DNA of 64,000 nt from Alphaproteobacteria bacterium (GTDB taxonomy: Bacteria; Pseudomonadota; Alphaproteobacteria; Reyranellales; Reyranellaceae): positions 537,687 to 601,686 of the forward strand of contig JAHBYP010000005.1 of assembly GCA_019635875.1 (NCBI GenBank). The letters are read 5' to 3'. The notes under the pieces are model-generated. The model ran no database searches, was not told the origin of the DNA, and saw nothing but the letters and a program-made list of their open reading frames with translations. Position numbers and translations under genes: made by a program. Shown here piece by piece: positions 1 to 8,262 of the stretch (position 1 is its first letter; each line of letters starts with the position of its first letter).

Positions 1-1
1 C

Positions 2-529
2 GCCAAGGCGAAATCGGCCGGCGCCGACGCGCTGGTGCTGCACCTGCATTCGCAATCGACGGCGCTGGCCATCCGCGCCGCCGGCGCCGTGGCGCCCGAC
101 CTGCCGATCATCGCCGGCTCGGCCATGGCGCAGCCGGCGACGGCGGCGCTGTTCCAGCCGGCCGAGCTCAAGGGCGTGTGCGCGGAGACCGCATCGATGC
201 CCGCGGCCTCGATGGACGAGCCGCGCATGAAGGCGTTCGTCGACGCCTATCGCGCCGAGTACAAGGCCGATCCCGATGCTTTTGCCGTGGCCGAGTATGA
301 CGCCGTGTCGATGCTGGCGGTGGCCATCACCGAGATCGCCAAGGCGGACGGTGCCGACAAGGTCGACGGCGAGTCGGTGCGCGCGAGGCTCGCGTCGCTG
401 CGCCATCGCGGCCTGGCAACCGAATACGGCAGCGACGGCAAGGGCAACATGGTCAACAGCGCCATCATCGTCTGCTACGACGGCACCAGCCGCGTGCCGC
501 CGATCGCACAGCGGTACAGATTTCCGTAG
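2..529 (+). CDS. ABC transporter substrate-binding protein, branched-chain amino-acid type (5' end cut by window)
   Basis: This is the C-terminal part (about 175 residues) of a periplasmic binding protein of the Leu/Ile/Val (Peripla_BP_6) class, which would deliver an amino-acid-like solute to an inner-membrane ABC importer. The frame is open from the window edge, so the start lies outside. The end carries family features: a helix-rich YRAEYKADPDAFAVAEYDA stretch, then a segment resembling the usual 'G..G.v.fd..G' closing region (YGSDGKGNMVNSA). It stops at TAG just before a family A hairpin repeat. The solute cannot be inferred. Confidence 0.75.
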   Translation, partial: AKAKSAGADALVLHLHSQSTALAIRAAGAVAPDLPIIAGSAMAQPATAALFQPAELKGVCAETASMPAASMDEPRMKAFVDAYRAEYKADPDAFAVAEYDAVSMLAVAITEIAKADGADKVDGESVRARLASLRHRGLATEYGSDGKGNMVNSAIIVCYDGTSRVPPIAQRYRFP

Positions 530-536
530 AATCACT

Positions 537-658
537 CCTTCCCCCGGAGGGGGAAGGTGGCGCGGAGCGACGGAAGGGGGATGTTGAAGCCGGACACCTG
601 TGTTCGTCTTCGACATCCCCCTTCCGCCCTGCGGGCACCTTCCCCCTCCGGGGGAAGG
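537..658. repeat. Family A hairpin repeat, copy A1
   Basis: This is a 122-bp near-palindrome. The outer arms are CCTTCCCCCGGAGGGGGAAGG and its complement. The inner arms read GGAAGGGGGATGT...ACATCCCCCTTCC around a short centre. It sits between the binding-protein stop and the oxidoreductase ribosome site and could act as a terminator or RNA-stability hairpin. Near-identical copies occur six more times in this window. Confidence 0.9.
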
Positions 659-696
659 TATGATTGGCGCACTGACCAACGAAGGGGGAGGTCCCA

Positions 697-1674
697 ATGA
701 AGACCAGGATCACCGAAATGCTCGGCATCGAGCATCCGATCATCCAGGGCGGCATGCATTTCGTCGGCTTCGCCGAGATGGCCGCCGCGGTGTCGAACGC
801 CGGTGGGCTGGGCATCATCACCGGGCTGACGCAGCGCACACCCGAGCTGCTGGCCCACGAGATCCGGCGCTGCCGCGCCATGACCAACAAGCCCTTCGGC
901 GTCAACCTCACCTTCCTGCCCTCGGTGACGCCGCCCGACTATCCCGGCTACATCCGCGCCATCGTCGAGGGCGGCGTGAAGATCGTCGAGACAGCCGGCA
1001 ACAATCCGCAGAAATGGCTGCCCACCCTGAAGGACGCCGGTATCAAGGTGATCCACAAATGCACCTCGGTGCGCCACTCGCTGAAGGCTGAATCGATCGG
1101 TTGCGACGCGGTCAGCGTCGACGGCTTCGAATGCGGCGGCCATCCCGGCGAGGACGACGTGCCCAACTTCATCCTGCTGCCGCGCGCGGCGGAGGAGCTC
1201 AAGATCCCCTTCGTCGCCTCGGGCGGCATGGCCGACGGCCGCTCGCTGGTGGCGGCGCTGTCGCTGGGCGCCGAGGGCATGAACATGGGGACGCGCTTCA
1301 TGGCGACGAAGGAAGCGCCGATCCACGACAACGTGAAGCAGGCGCTGGTCGCCGCCTCGGAGCTCGACACGCGGCTGGTCATGCGCCCGCTGCGCAACAC
1401 CGAGCGCGTGCTGAGGAACGCCGCCGTCGAGCGCCTGCTCGAGAAGGAGAAGGCGCTGGGCGCCAAGGTGAAGTTCGAGGACATCCTGCCCGAGGTCGCG
1501 GGCGTCTATCCCAAGATCATGAAGGAAGGCGCGATGGATGCCGGCGCCTGGTCGTGCGGCATGGTGGCCGGCCTGATCCGCGACGTGCCCACGGTGAAGG
1601 AGCTGATCGACCGCATCATGCGCGAGGCCGAGGAGATCATCGGCGGCCGCCTGAAGCGGTTCATGAATGCCTGA
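697..1674 (+). CDS. NAD(P)H-dependent flavin oxidoreductase / nitronate monooxygenase family
   Basis: This is a 325-residue TIM-barrel FMN enzyme of the nitronate monooxygenase / 2-nitropropane dioxygenase family (PF03060), likely cytosolic. The N-terminal PIIQGGM (about 15-20), GGLGIITG (37-44), GFECGGHPGED (143-153), SGGMADG (175-181) and GAEGMNMGTRF (191-201) are the FMN- and phosphate-binding segments of the family. The start is backed by GGGGGAGG six bases upstream of ATG. Members oxidise alkyl nitronates or act as general NADPH:quinone or enoyl reductases; the substrate is not evident here. It stands alone between two family A repeats. Confidence 0.85.
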   Translation: MKTRITEMLGIEHPIIQGGMHFVGFAEMAAAVSNAGGLGIITGLTQRTPELLAHEIRRCRAMTNKPFGVNLTFLPSVTPPDYPGYIRAIVEGGVKIVETAGNNPQKWLPTLKDAGIKVIHKCTSVRHSLKAESIGCDAVSVDGFECGGHPGEDDVPNFILLPRAAEELKIPFVASGGMADGRSLVAALSLGAEGMNMGTRFMATKEAPIHDNVKQALVAASELDTRLVMRPLRNTERVLRNAAVERLLEKEKALGAKVKFEDILPEVAGVYPKIMKEGAMDAGAWSCGMVAGLIRDVPTVKELIDRIMREAEEIIGGRLKRFMNA

Positions 1675-1680
1675 ATCCTT

Positions 1681-1805
1681 CCTTCCCCCGGAGGGGGAAG
1701 GTGGCGCGCGCAGCGCGACGGAAGGGCGATGTCGAAGACGGACCCAGCGTTCGTCTTCGACATCCCCCTTCCGCCCTTCGGGCACCTTCCCCCTCCGGGG
1801 GAAGG
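1681..1805. repeat. Family A hairpin repeat, copy A2
   Basis: This is a 125-bp copy of the same palindrome as A1, with the CCTTCCCCC...GGGGGAAGG outer arms and the centre reading GTCGAAGACGGAC...GTCTTCGAC. It lies between the convergent ends of the oxidoreductase and the small lipoprotein gene, where it could terminate transcription from both sides. Confidence 0.9.
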
Positions 1806-1809
1806 AGTC

Positions 1810-2049
1810 TTACCGCCACATCGGGCGGCCGAAATCGACCTGATTGCGCTGGGTGAGCGCGCCGGCGGCACCGCCGACCACGGCGCCGAGCAGCGCGCCT
1901 TCGAGCGGCGCGCCGACCAGCAGGCCGCCCAGCATGCCGGCGCCGGCGCCCATGCCCGCGCCACTCAGCCCGCGATCCATCGGGTTGTCGCCGCAGGCGC
2001 CGAGCGCCAGCGACAGGCTCATCAGGGCCGCGAGGCCAAGGCGTTTCAT
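1810..2049 (-). CDS. Glycine-zipper small lipoprotein
   Basis: This is a 79-residue exported lipoprotein of unknown role. The start chosen is MKRLG because GGAGG lies six bases upstream; an ATG five codons earlier has no such site. Residues 1-18 form a signal sequence ending in a lipobox (LALGAC) with the acylated Cys near residue 19. The body is almost entirely Gly/Ala with repeated GxxxG steps (GAGMGAGAGMLGG, GAVVGGAAGAL). This is a glycine-zipper pattern like that of SlyB/OsmB/YMGG-type envelope proteins, so membrane-associated packing is likely. Confidence 0.75.
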   Translation of the reverse strand: MKRLGLAALMSLSLALGACGDNPMDRGLSGAGMGAGAGMLGGLLVGAPLEGALLGAVVGGAAGALTQRNQVDFGRPMWR

Positions 2050-2159
2050 GGACGTCCTCCGCAATCAATTCAGGGGGCCATATAACCCGCCGAGCAGGGC
2101 GGCGGCCGGACAGGATCGCGGCGGCCAAATGGCTTCGGGTATCGGCCTGTGACAGGCGG

Positions 2160-3341
2160 CTACTTCAGGCCGAAGACCGGCTGCGGCTCGGCGATGTCCT
2201 TGAGCGGGTGCTCGCCCAGGGGCACCGCATCGCCCTCGGGCAGCAGCGCCGCCAGCGCCGCCGACAGCAGCACCGGCCGGCCGATCGTCGGGCAGAGCCG
2301 CTCCAGCCGCGCCGCATAGTTCACGGCCGGGCCGATGACGGTGAAGTCCAGCCGCGAGCTGGCGCCGATATTGCCGAAATTCACCTCGCCGACATGCAGC
2401 GCCAGGCCGAAGCGCACCACGGGCTCACCGTCGGTCTCGCGCCGCCTGTTGAGCGCGTCCATGGCGCGCTGCGCCTCGAGCGCGGCCAGCACGGCGCGCT
2501 GGGCGATGAAGCGGCGCTGCGTGGCCACGGCGACCGGAAACATCGCCAGCATGCCGTCGCCCATGAATTTCAGGATCTCGCCGCCGGCGCCGCTGACGGC
2601 CGCCCCCATGGCACCGAAATAGTCGTTGAGCAGGGTGATGACGCTGTCGCGCGGCAGGCTGTCGGAGACCCGGGTGAAGCCGCGCAGGTCGCAGTACCAG
2701 ATTACCGCCTCGATGGTCTGGCCGCCGCCGCGCCGGACCTCGCCTGCCAGGATGCGCTCGCCAGCGGCGTGGCCGACATAGGCGTCGAGCAGGTTGATCG
2801 CGGTGTCCCTCAGGGAATGCACCTCGACCAGTCGGGTGAAGGCGAACTGCAGCAGGAACATGCGGTCGAGATCGGCCGCCGAGAAGCCGCCGGGCTGGTC
2901 GGAGACCACGCTCAGGGCGTCGACATGGCCGGTCGAGAAGATCAGCGGCAGGGCGACATAGTCGGTGGCGCCCTCGTCCTTCAGCTGCCGCAGGACCGGC
3001 GCCTGCGGCTCGATGCTTTCGAGCCGCACCCGTACGGTCTTGCGCTGCTCCAGCACCGGCGGCAGCGGGTTGTCGAGATAGGCGTCGCCCTGGAAAAGCC
3101 CGTGCTGCGCGCTCTGGGTGACGATGCCGCGGCCGCGGCGCCAGAAATAGCCCTTGCCGGCGAATTCCGGGTGCAGGGTGCTCTGGAAGTAGGCCAGGCG
3201 GTACAGCGGAATGCCGGCGCCTACCAGCTGCTCGCCGGCCTGGGCGATCAGCTCGCTGGTGTCGGTGATGCGATACGCCTCGGTTACGAACCAGCGCGCC
3301 AGGGGATCGCTGTAGACCGGACCGGGTGTCACTTCGTCCAT
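2160..3341 (-). CDS. Class III adenylate cyclase
   Basis: This is a 393-residue soluble nucleotide cyclase converting ATP to cAMP. The C-terminal catalytic domain (about 210-393) shows the complete class III set: metal-binding D218 (CDLRGFT) and D262 (GDGM), adenine-selecting K258 (KFMGDG) and D332 (LDFTVIG), and transition-state N341 and R345 (NYAAR). Residues 1-200 match no domain I recognise by motif; the stretch FAGKGYFWRRGRG recurs in cyclases of alphaproteobacteria as I remember them, and a GAF-like sensor fold is possible. No membrane segment is visible. It is divergent from the next gene across 180 bp. Confidence 0.9.
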   Translation of the reverse strand: MDEVTPGPVYSDPLARWFVTEAYRITDTSELIAQAGEQLVGAGIPLYRLAYFQSTLHPEFAGKGYFWRRGRGIVTQSAQHGLFQGDAYLDNPLPPVLEQRKTVRVRLESIEPQAPVLRQLKDEGATDYVALPLIFSTGHVDALSVVSDQPGGFSAADLDRMFLLQFAFTRLVEVHSLRDTAINLLDAYVGHAAGERILAGEVRRGGGQTIEAVIWYCDLRGFTRVSDSLPRDSVITLLNDYFGAMGAAVSGAGGEILKFMGDGMLAMFPVAVATQRRFIAQRAVLAALEAQRAMDALNRRRETDGEPVVRFGLALHVGEVNFGNIGASSRLDFTVIGPAVNYAARLERLCPTIGRPVLLSAALAALLPEGDAVPLGEHPLKDIAEPQPVFGLK

Positions 3342-3521
3342 GGCCGCAGTCTAGCGGGAACCGTCGCGCGCCTGTGACATTGATGTCGCGGAGAAATGGT
3401 GACTCGACAGCAACTCGTCGGTAATCTGACGGGGTGACTGGGATTCCGGCCCGGTCGTCCCCACATTCGGCGGTAACGGCACGCGTAGTGCATGTGCCGG
3501 CCTGTGGCCGGGAGTGACGCG

Positions 3522-4250
3522 ATGGTGAAGCAACGATCCAACAAGCGGCTGCGGACCCTGCTGGCGGCCTGTGACGAGCGCATAACCGATGCGGCGCGCG
3601 CGCAGCTCGAGGCCCTGCCGCTGGGCTGGGTGGCGCCGGTCGCCCAGATGTTCTCGGAAGTCACGCAGATTCTCGACGATTCCGAGCTCGACAGCTTCCG
3701 CTGGATTTCGATCGCCAAGCGCGACAGCCGCCTCGACGCGACCTGGACGGGCGCCACCGAATCGTCCGAGCTGGTCGAGCAGATCGTCGAGGTCGCCTCG
3801 GCGGAGTTGGCCTGTTCCTGCGTGCGCTGCGGCCGCCCGGCCGTGCGCAGCCCGGAGATGACCGGCGATCCGCTGTGCCTGCGCCACGCCAGCCTGCAGA
3901 TCGCCACCGCCGACTGGAAGGCCCAGGCCGAGGAGCTCGGCCGCAACATCCACGAGCTGATGGGCAAGGTTTCGGAGTCGGCCGCCGCGGCGAAATCCGC
4001 CGCCTCCTCCTCGGCCGCCGTCGCCAAATCGGCCGCCGCCGCGCTGCCCGCCCTGATGGCCGAGGCGCAGGCCTATTTCCGCATGCCCGACGCCGATGCC
4101 GCACCGCTGATCGCGCAGATCCGCGAGGCGCTGTCGAAGTTCGACCGCGAGGTCCGCCAGTCCGTCGGCACGACCATCGTCAGCGAGTCGCAGAAGATGC
4201 TGGCCGGCGCCGCCCGCGCGCTGCCGCCGCGCCGCCGCGGCCCGGCGTAG
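3522..4250 (+). CDS. Uncharacterised protein with short Cys/His cluster and Ala-rich helix
   Basis: I do not recognise this 242-residue protein. The start is the ATG of MVKQRSN, preceded by GGGAG; an upstream ATG in the same frame lacks a site. Residues 98-122 hold a compact CxCxxC...CxxH cluster (C98, C100, C103, C119, H122; 'VRCGRPA' and 'CLRH'), which could bind zinc. It is followed by a long helical region very rich in Ala, Ser and Lys (about 145-175), then a second helix and a basic C terminus (PPRRRGP). It is divergent from the adenylate cyclase. No enzyme motif is visible. Confidence 0.7.
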   Translation: MVKQRSNKRLRTLLAACDERITDAARAQLEALPLGWVAPVAQMFSEVTQILDDSELDSFRWISIAKRDSRLDATWTGATESSELVEQIVEVASAELACSCVRCGRPAVRSPEMTGDPLCLRHASLQIATADWKAQAEELGRNIHELMGKVSESAAAAKSAASSSAAVAKSAAAALPALMAEAQAYFRMPDADAAPLIAQIREALSKFDREVRQSVGTTIVSESQKMLAGAARALPPRRRGPA

Positions 4251-4270
4251 GTCGGGGCGCGCCCCCAGCC

Positions 4271-5143
4271 CTACTCCGCCGCCTTCGCCTGGTCGCGATA
4301 GGCCGTGCGTCGCGCGTCCCACTCGTTGGCGCCGAAACGCGCGAAGGTCTCGCGCAGCGGCACGCCGCCTGCGATCCTGGGGTGCCGGTTGGTCTTCCTG
4401 AGCTCGGCCAACTGCTGGTCGCAGGCGGCGATGATCGCGGCGAACAGCAGGCCGGGGAAGATCGCCACCGCGTAGCCCATCGCCTCGGCGTCGGCCATGT
4501 CGATGTCGGGCGTCTTGCCGCCGCGCACGACGTTGAGCAGGCACGGACCGTTCACCCGCTTCGGCACCGCGGCGATCTCCTCCATGGTCTGCGGCGCCTC
4601 GACGAAGGCGATGTCGGCGCCGTTGGCCAGCGCCGCGTTGGCGCGCGCGATCGCCTCCTCGAGGCCGACCACGGCGCGCGCGTCGGTGCGGGCGATGATC
4701 GCGAAGTCGGGCGAGCGGCGCGCCGCCGCGGCGGCGCGGATCTTGGCGATGTAGTCGTCGCGCGGGATCAGCTCCTTGTCGTCCAGGTGCCCGCACTTCT
4801 TGGGGAACACCTGGTCCTCGATATGGATCGCCGCGACACCGGCGCGCTCGAACTCCTGCACGGTGCGGAAGACGTTGAGCTCGTTGCCGTAGCCGGTATC
4901 GGCGTCGCTGATCAGCGGGATGCTGAGCGAGGCCGCGATGCGCCCGGCATTGGCCACCATCTCGCTCATGGTCAAGAGGCCGTAATCGGGATAGCCCATC
5001 GTCGCCGAGGTGCCGGCGCCGGTCATGTAGGCGCAGGAGAAGCCCGCCTGCTCGATCAGCCGCCCGGTGATGCCGTCGATCGCGCCCGGCGCGACGATCA
5101 GCTTCTTCGTGCGCAGCAGGGCGCGCAATTGTGCCGCCGACAT
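4271..5143 (-). CDS. Isocitrate lyase / PEP mutase superfamily enzyme (oxaloacetate decarboxylase or methylisocitrate lyase-like)
   Basis: This is a 290-residue TIM-barrel C-C bond enzyme of the ICL/PEPM family, cytosolic and Mg-dependent. SDADTGYG (79-86) supplies the metal-binding Asp pair, IEDQ (108-111) follows, and KKCGH (115-119) is the catalytic Cys loop of the lyase branch. GGAGGAAACC precedes the ATG of MSAAQ; longer upstream frames have no site. The next gene upstream, an amidohydrolase, ends 20 bp before it on the same strand, so the two probably form a catabolic pair. Whether the substrate is oxaloacetate, methylisocitrate or dimethylmalate cannot be told by eye. Confidence 0.85.
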   Translation of the reverse strand: MSAAQLRALLRTKKLIVAPGAIDGITGRLIEQAGFSCAYMTGAGTSATMGYPDYGLLTMSEMVANAGRIAASLSIPLISDADTGYGNELNVFRTVQEFERAGVAAIHIEDQVFPKKCGHLDDKELIPRDDYIAKIRAAAAARRSPDFAIIARTDARAVVGLEEAIARANAALANGADIAFVEAPQTMEEIAAVPKRVNGPCLLNVVRGGKTPDIDMADAEAMGYAVAIFPGLLFAAIIAACDQQLAELRKTNRHPRIAGGVPLRETFARFGANEWDARRTAYRDQAKAAE

Positions 5144-5163
5144 GGTTTCCTCCCTCTGATTCC

Positions 5164-5976
5164 TCAGCCCGTCCAGCCGATGAAGCGCCGCATCGCCCCG
5201 CCCATCACCAGCTCGAGGTCGCGACCCTTGAGCCACGGCAGCTCCTCGGTGAAAAGCGTGACGCACTGGCGCCACGAGCACGGCATGCGCGTGATGTCGG
5301 TGCCCCAGAACATGCGTTGCGGCCCGAAGGCGTCGAACATGCGATGCAGCGGATCGTGCACCGTCCTGAACGGATAGGGCCCGCTCGAATAGCTTGGCGC
5401 GCCGGTCGCCTTGATCGCCACGTTGGGATGCTGGCGCGCAACATCGAGGAAGGTGTCGAGGTCCTCGAAGGCCTCGGCGTCGACCTTGCCACGGCGCGCC
5501 GCGCAATGGTCGATGATCAGCTTCAGGTCGGGGAAGCGGCCAGCGATCTCACCGACCTCGCGCGCGCGGCTGGGCACCAGCATGGCGATGGGGATGTTGT
5601 GCTTCTGTGCCTGCGGCCACAGCCACTCCATGCTGCCGTCGGTGAGCCACGTGGTCGTGCCCGGTCGCAGGAAGGCGAAGCGCAGGCCGCACATGCCCGG
5701 CCGCTGCCGCCAGCCCTCGACGATCGCGCGGCCGTCCGGCGCGGTGACGTCGAAGGCGTCGAGAATCGCGAAGCGATGCGGATGCGCCCTTACGGCCTCG
5801 GCCGCGACCTCGCTGCATTTCGGGTCCCAGCTCGGCGGATGGATGATGGCGGAATCGACGCCGGCCTCGTCCATGTCGCGCAACGCTTCGTCGGCGGAGT
5901 AGGACGTGACCTGCCGATGCATGTTCATCGGCATGCCGCTGGACCAGATGTGGATCTGCCCGTCGGTGATGCGCAT
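5164..5976 (-). CDS. Amidohydrolase family 2 (metal-dependent hydrolase / decarboxylase)
   Basis: This is a 270-residue TIM-barrel protein of the amidohydrolase_2 family (PF04909), which includes lactonases and ACMSD-type decarboxylases. The first strand carries DGQIHIW (5-11), equivalent to the metal HxH/HxW segment of the family. Later come IIDHCAARRG in mid-protein, where His and basic residues line the site, and FWGTDITRMP near the end with the conserved Asp. It is likely co-transcribed with the downstream ICL-family gene and sits 15 bp after the SGNH hydrolase gene. The substrate is unknown; a role in degrading a lactone or aromatic ring-cleavage product is plausible. Confidence 0.8.
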   Translation of the reverse strand: MRITDGQIHIWSSGMPMNMHRQVTSYSADEALRDMDEAGVDSAIIHPPSWDPKCSEVAAEAVRAHPHRFAILDAFDVTAPDGRAIVEGWRQRPGMCGLRFAFLRPGTTTWLTDGSMEWLWPQAQKHNIPIAMLVPSRAREVGEIAGRFPDLKLIIDHCAARRGKVDAEAFEDLDTFLDVARQHPNVAIKATGAPSYSSGPYPFRTVHDPLHRMFDAFGPQRMFWGTDITRMPCSWRQCVTLFTEELPWLKGRDLELVMGGAMRRFIGWTG

Positions 5977-5991
5977 CGTCCTCTTCCTTCC

Positions 5992-6777
5992 CTACCCCAG
6001 CGCGGTGCGGACAAGCTTCTCGCGCGCGGGATCGAGCCACGACGGCTTCTGATCGAGCAGCGCGAAGAGCACGATCTCGGCCACCCACTCCGAGCCGTAC
6101 ACCGTGAGATGCACGCCATCGTCGCCGCGGAAGGTGCGCGTGCGGCCCTTGTCGTCCCTCTTGATCTCGGTATAGCCGCCCGCCTCGTCGACGCTGGGCG
6201 GCACGAGATCGAGATAGGTCACGCCGCGCGCGGCGCAGGCGTCGCGCTGTGCCTCGCGTACCAGCGCCATGCGCCGCTCGAAGCCGGGATCGCGCATGAT
6301 CGGCATGCCGATCCAGATCACCGTGGTGCCGCGGGCGATCGCGGCATCGAAGAAGCGATCCATGCGCTGGCGGTAGAGCTGCGCCCAGGCAGCGGTGCCG
6401 AACACGCCGACGGCGCCACCCTCCTGCAGCGGCCAGGCGTTCTGCGCGTCGTTGGCACCGGTCATCATGACGGCGAGCTGCGCGCTCTGACCGTCGCCGA
6501 TATCCAGCAAGTCCTCGTAGGGCGTGCGGTTGAAGCCGGTCGACGCCTTGGTGGCGTTGATCACCCTGACCTCGCGGGTGGCGTAGAAGCGCCAGTACAG
6601 GCTGCCCCACACGCCCTGGCCCAGCGAATCGCCGACGACGACGAGATTGAGCGGCAGCGCCGGCAGGGGATCGGCCGGCGGCGCCGACGCCGTCTGCGCC
6701 AGCGCCGGAATGGCGCCGGCGAGCGCCAGCAGGCCCGCGAGGCTCAAAGCACGGCGACGCGTCAGGATCACCTTCAA
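5992..6777 (-). CDS. Exported SGNH/GDSL hydrolase, DUF459-like
   Basis: This is a 261-residue periplasmic protein. An N-terminal twin-arginine-like MKVILTRRRALSLAG and a hydrophobic stretch to AQA (about residue 28) form the signal peptide. The mature part has GDSL block I (VVGDSLGQG, Ser near 51), block III-like TGAND (about 107-111, oxyanion Asn) and a late GDDGVHLT with the catalytic Asp and His (about 224-229). These are the SGNH catalytic set as found in the DUF459 group, whose members act on envelope glycans. It is the first gene of the minus-strand run 6777-4271. Confidence 0.85.
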   Translation of the reverse strand: MKVILTRRRALSLAGLLALAGAIPALAQTASAPPADPLPALPLNLVVVGDSLGQGVWGSLYWRFYATREVRVINATKASTGFNRTPYEDLLDIGDGQSAQLAVMMTGANDAQNAWPLQEGGAVGVFGTAAWAQLYRQRMDRFFDAAIARGTTVIWIGMPIMRDPGFERRMALVREAQRDACAARGVTYLDLVPPSVDEAGGYTEIKRDDKGRTRTFRGDDGVHLTVYGSEWVAEIVLFALLDQKPSWLDPAREKLVRTALG

Positions 6778-6875
6778 CTCGTCCTCCTCATCCGCGATCG
6801 GCGGCCGTCGTTGACTTCCGCGGCCGGCACGTCATGGTCGGCGAAGCATGCACGAGCCGGCGCGAAACTTCCAAC

Positions 6876-7982
6876 ATGGCTGAGCACGACATCGCGGTTA
6901 TCGGCGGCGGGCTGGTCGGCTCGGCGATCGCCTGGGGCCTCGCCCGTGCCGGCAGGCGCGTGGCGCTGCTCGACGAGGGCGACGTCGCGTTCCGCGCCTC
7001 GCGCGGCAATTTCGCCCTCGTCTGGGTGCAGAGCAAGGGCCTGGGCATGCCCGAGTACGCGCGCTGGACGCGCGCCTCGTCGGATGCCTGGGCGGGCTTC
7101 GCGCAGGAATTGCGCGAGGAGACCGGGATCGACGTCGCGCACCAGCGCCCCGGCGGCTTCTCGCTGGCGCTCTCCGAGGCCGAGCTCGAGCGGCGCGACA
7201 CCATGCTCAAGCGCCTCCACAACCAGTCGGAACTGCCCTACGAGATCATGGACCGCACGCGGCTGCAAAAGATGCTGCCCGACATCGGGCCCGAGGTTGT
7301 CGGCGGCGCCTACTGCCCGCTCGACGGCCACGCCAATTCGCCGCGCCTGTTGCGCGCGCTGCACACCGCGCTGAAGCTGCGTGGCGTATCGTATCTGCCC
7401 GAGCACGGCGTCGATCGCATCGAGCATCGCGGCGGCGTGTTCGTCATGCACAGCGGCACGCGGATCATCGAAGCGCCGCGCATCGTGCTGACGGCGGGCA
7501 ACGGCAACCGCAGGCTGGGCGAGATGGTCGGGCTCGACGTGCCGGTGCGGCCGCAGCGCGGCCAGATTGTCATCACCGAGAAGGCCGCGCCGTTCCTGAA
7601 CTATCCCGTGGTCACCATCCGCCAGACCGACGAAGGCGGCGTGATGATGGGCGACTCGCTGGAAGAAGCCGGCTACGACGATCGCGTCGGGCTGGGCGTC
7701 GTCGGCACGATCGCGGAGCGTGCGATGCGCATGTTTCCGCTGCTGGGCTCGCTCAACGTGGTGCGCACCTGGGCGGCGCTGCGGGTGATGACGCCAGATG
7801 GTTTCCCGATCTACGAGGAGTCGAAAAGCCATCCCGGCGCCTTCGTCGCCACCTGCCACAGCGGTGTGACCCTGGCGGCGGCGCACGCCACGCTGCTCGC
7901 CCCGCTGATCGCCGGCGGTCGCCTCACCGACGACTTCACCGCCTTCAGCGCCGGACGGTTCCATGTTCCACCGGCTGCCTGA
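6876..7982 (+). CDS. DadA-type FAD-dependent amine/amino-acid dehydrogenase subunit
   Basis: This is a 368-residue flavoprotein of the DAO/DadA family. The start taken is MAEHDIAVIG, which places the Rossmann GGGLVGSAIAWGLARAG at about residues 9-25. A C-terminal segment with R..G.R and a Gly-rich close (CHSGVTLAAAHA) completes the FAD fold. The next two genes overlap it by ATG/TGA-type junctions and encode a 2Fe-2S protein and a second FAD protein. That trio is the arrangement of opine oxidase, D-hydroxyproline dehydrogenase and HcnABC-type glycine oxidation. This subunit would hold the substrate-oxidising flavin; the substrate is not evident. Confidence 0.85.
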   Translation: MAEHDIAVIGGGLVGSAIAWGLARAGRRVALLDEGDVAFRASRGNFALVWVQSKGLGMPEYARWTRASSDAWAGFAQELREETGIDVAHQRPGGFSLALSEAELERRDTMLKRLHNQSELPYEIMDRTRLQKMLPDIGPEVVGGAYCPLDGHANSPRLLRALHTALKLRGVSYLPEHGVDRIEHRGGVFVMHSGTRIIEAPRIVLTAGNGNRRLGEMVGLDVPVRPQRGQIVITEKAAPFLNYPVVTIRQTDEGGVMMGDSLEEAGYDDRVGLGVVGTIAERAMRMFPLLGSLNVVRTWAALRVMTPDGFPIYEESKSHPGAFVATCHSGVTLAAAHATLLAPLIAGGRLTDDFTAFSAGRFHVPPAA

Positions 7983-8262
7983 CCTCGCCGACGCGGCGCT
8001 GGTGACGCTGACCGTCGACAACCAGGCGATCACCGCGCGGCCGACCGACACGGTCGCCGCCGCCCTGCTCGCCGCCGGTCACGCCGCCTGCCGCGAGACG
8101 GCGGTGTCGAGCACGCCGCGCGGGCCGTACTGCCTGATGGGCGTGTGCTTCGACTGCCTGGTGACGATCGACGGCGTCGGCAACCGCCAGGGCTGCCTGG
8201 TGCGCGTGCGCGAGGGCATGCAGGTCGAGACGCAACGCGGCAAACGGATGGCGGGGCGATGA
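7963..8262 (+). CDS. Small (2Fe-2S)-binding subunit of the dehydrogenase trio (HcnA/SoxA-like)
   Basis: This is a 99-residue ferredoxin-like electron carrier. Cysteines C57, C62, C65 and C78 give C-x4-C-x2-C-x12-C, the plant-type 2Fe-2S ligand pattern, in a GPYCLMGVCFDC context typical of the HcnA / opine oxidase small subunit. Its ATG lies 20 bp inside the end of the upstream dehydrogenase gene, and its TGA overlaps the next ATG (ATGA), so the three are translationally coupled. It would pass electrons between the two flavin subunits. Confidence 0.88.
   Translation: MFHRLPDLADAALVTLTVDNQAITARPTDTVAAALLAAGHAACRETAVSSTPRGPYCLMGVCFDCLVTIDGVGNRQGCLVRVREGMQVETQRGKRMAGR

Noticed and set aside
1729..1800. 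Short open frames reading MSKTD...FVFDIPLPP in several family A repeats
   Set aside because: They recur in every copy because the repeat is open in most frames; no ribosome site or independent conservation.
5131..7374. A long plus-strand open frame of about 750 codons
   Set aside because: It is antisense to three well-supported minus-strand genes, is Arg/Ala/Gly-rich without motifs, and reflects high G+C codon structure.
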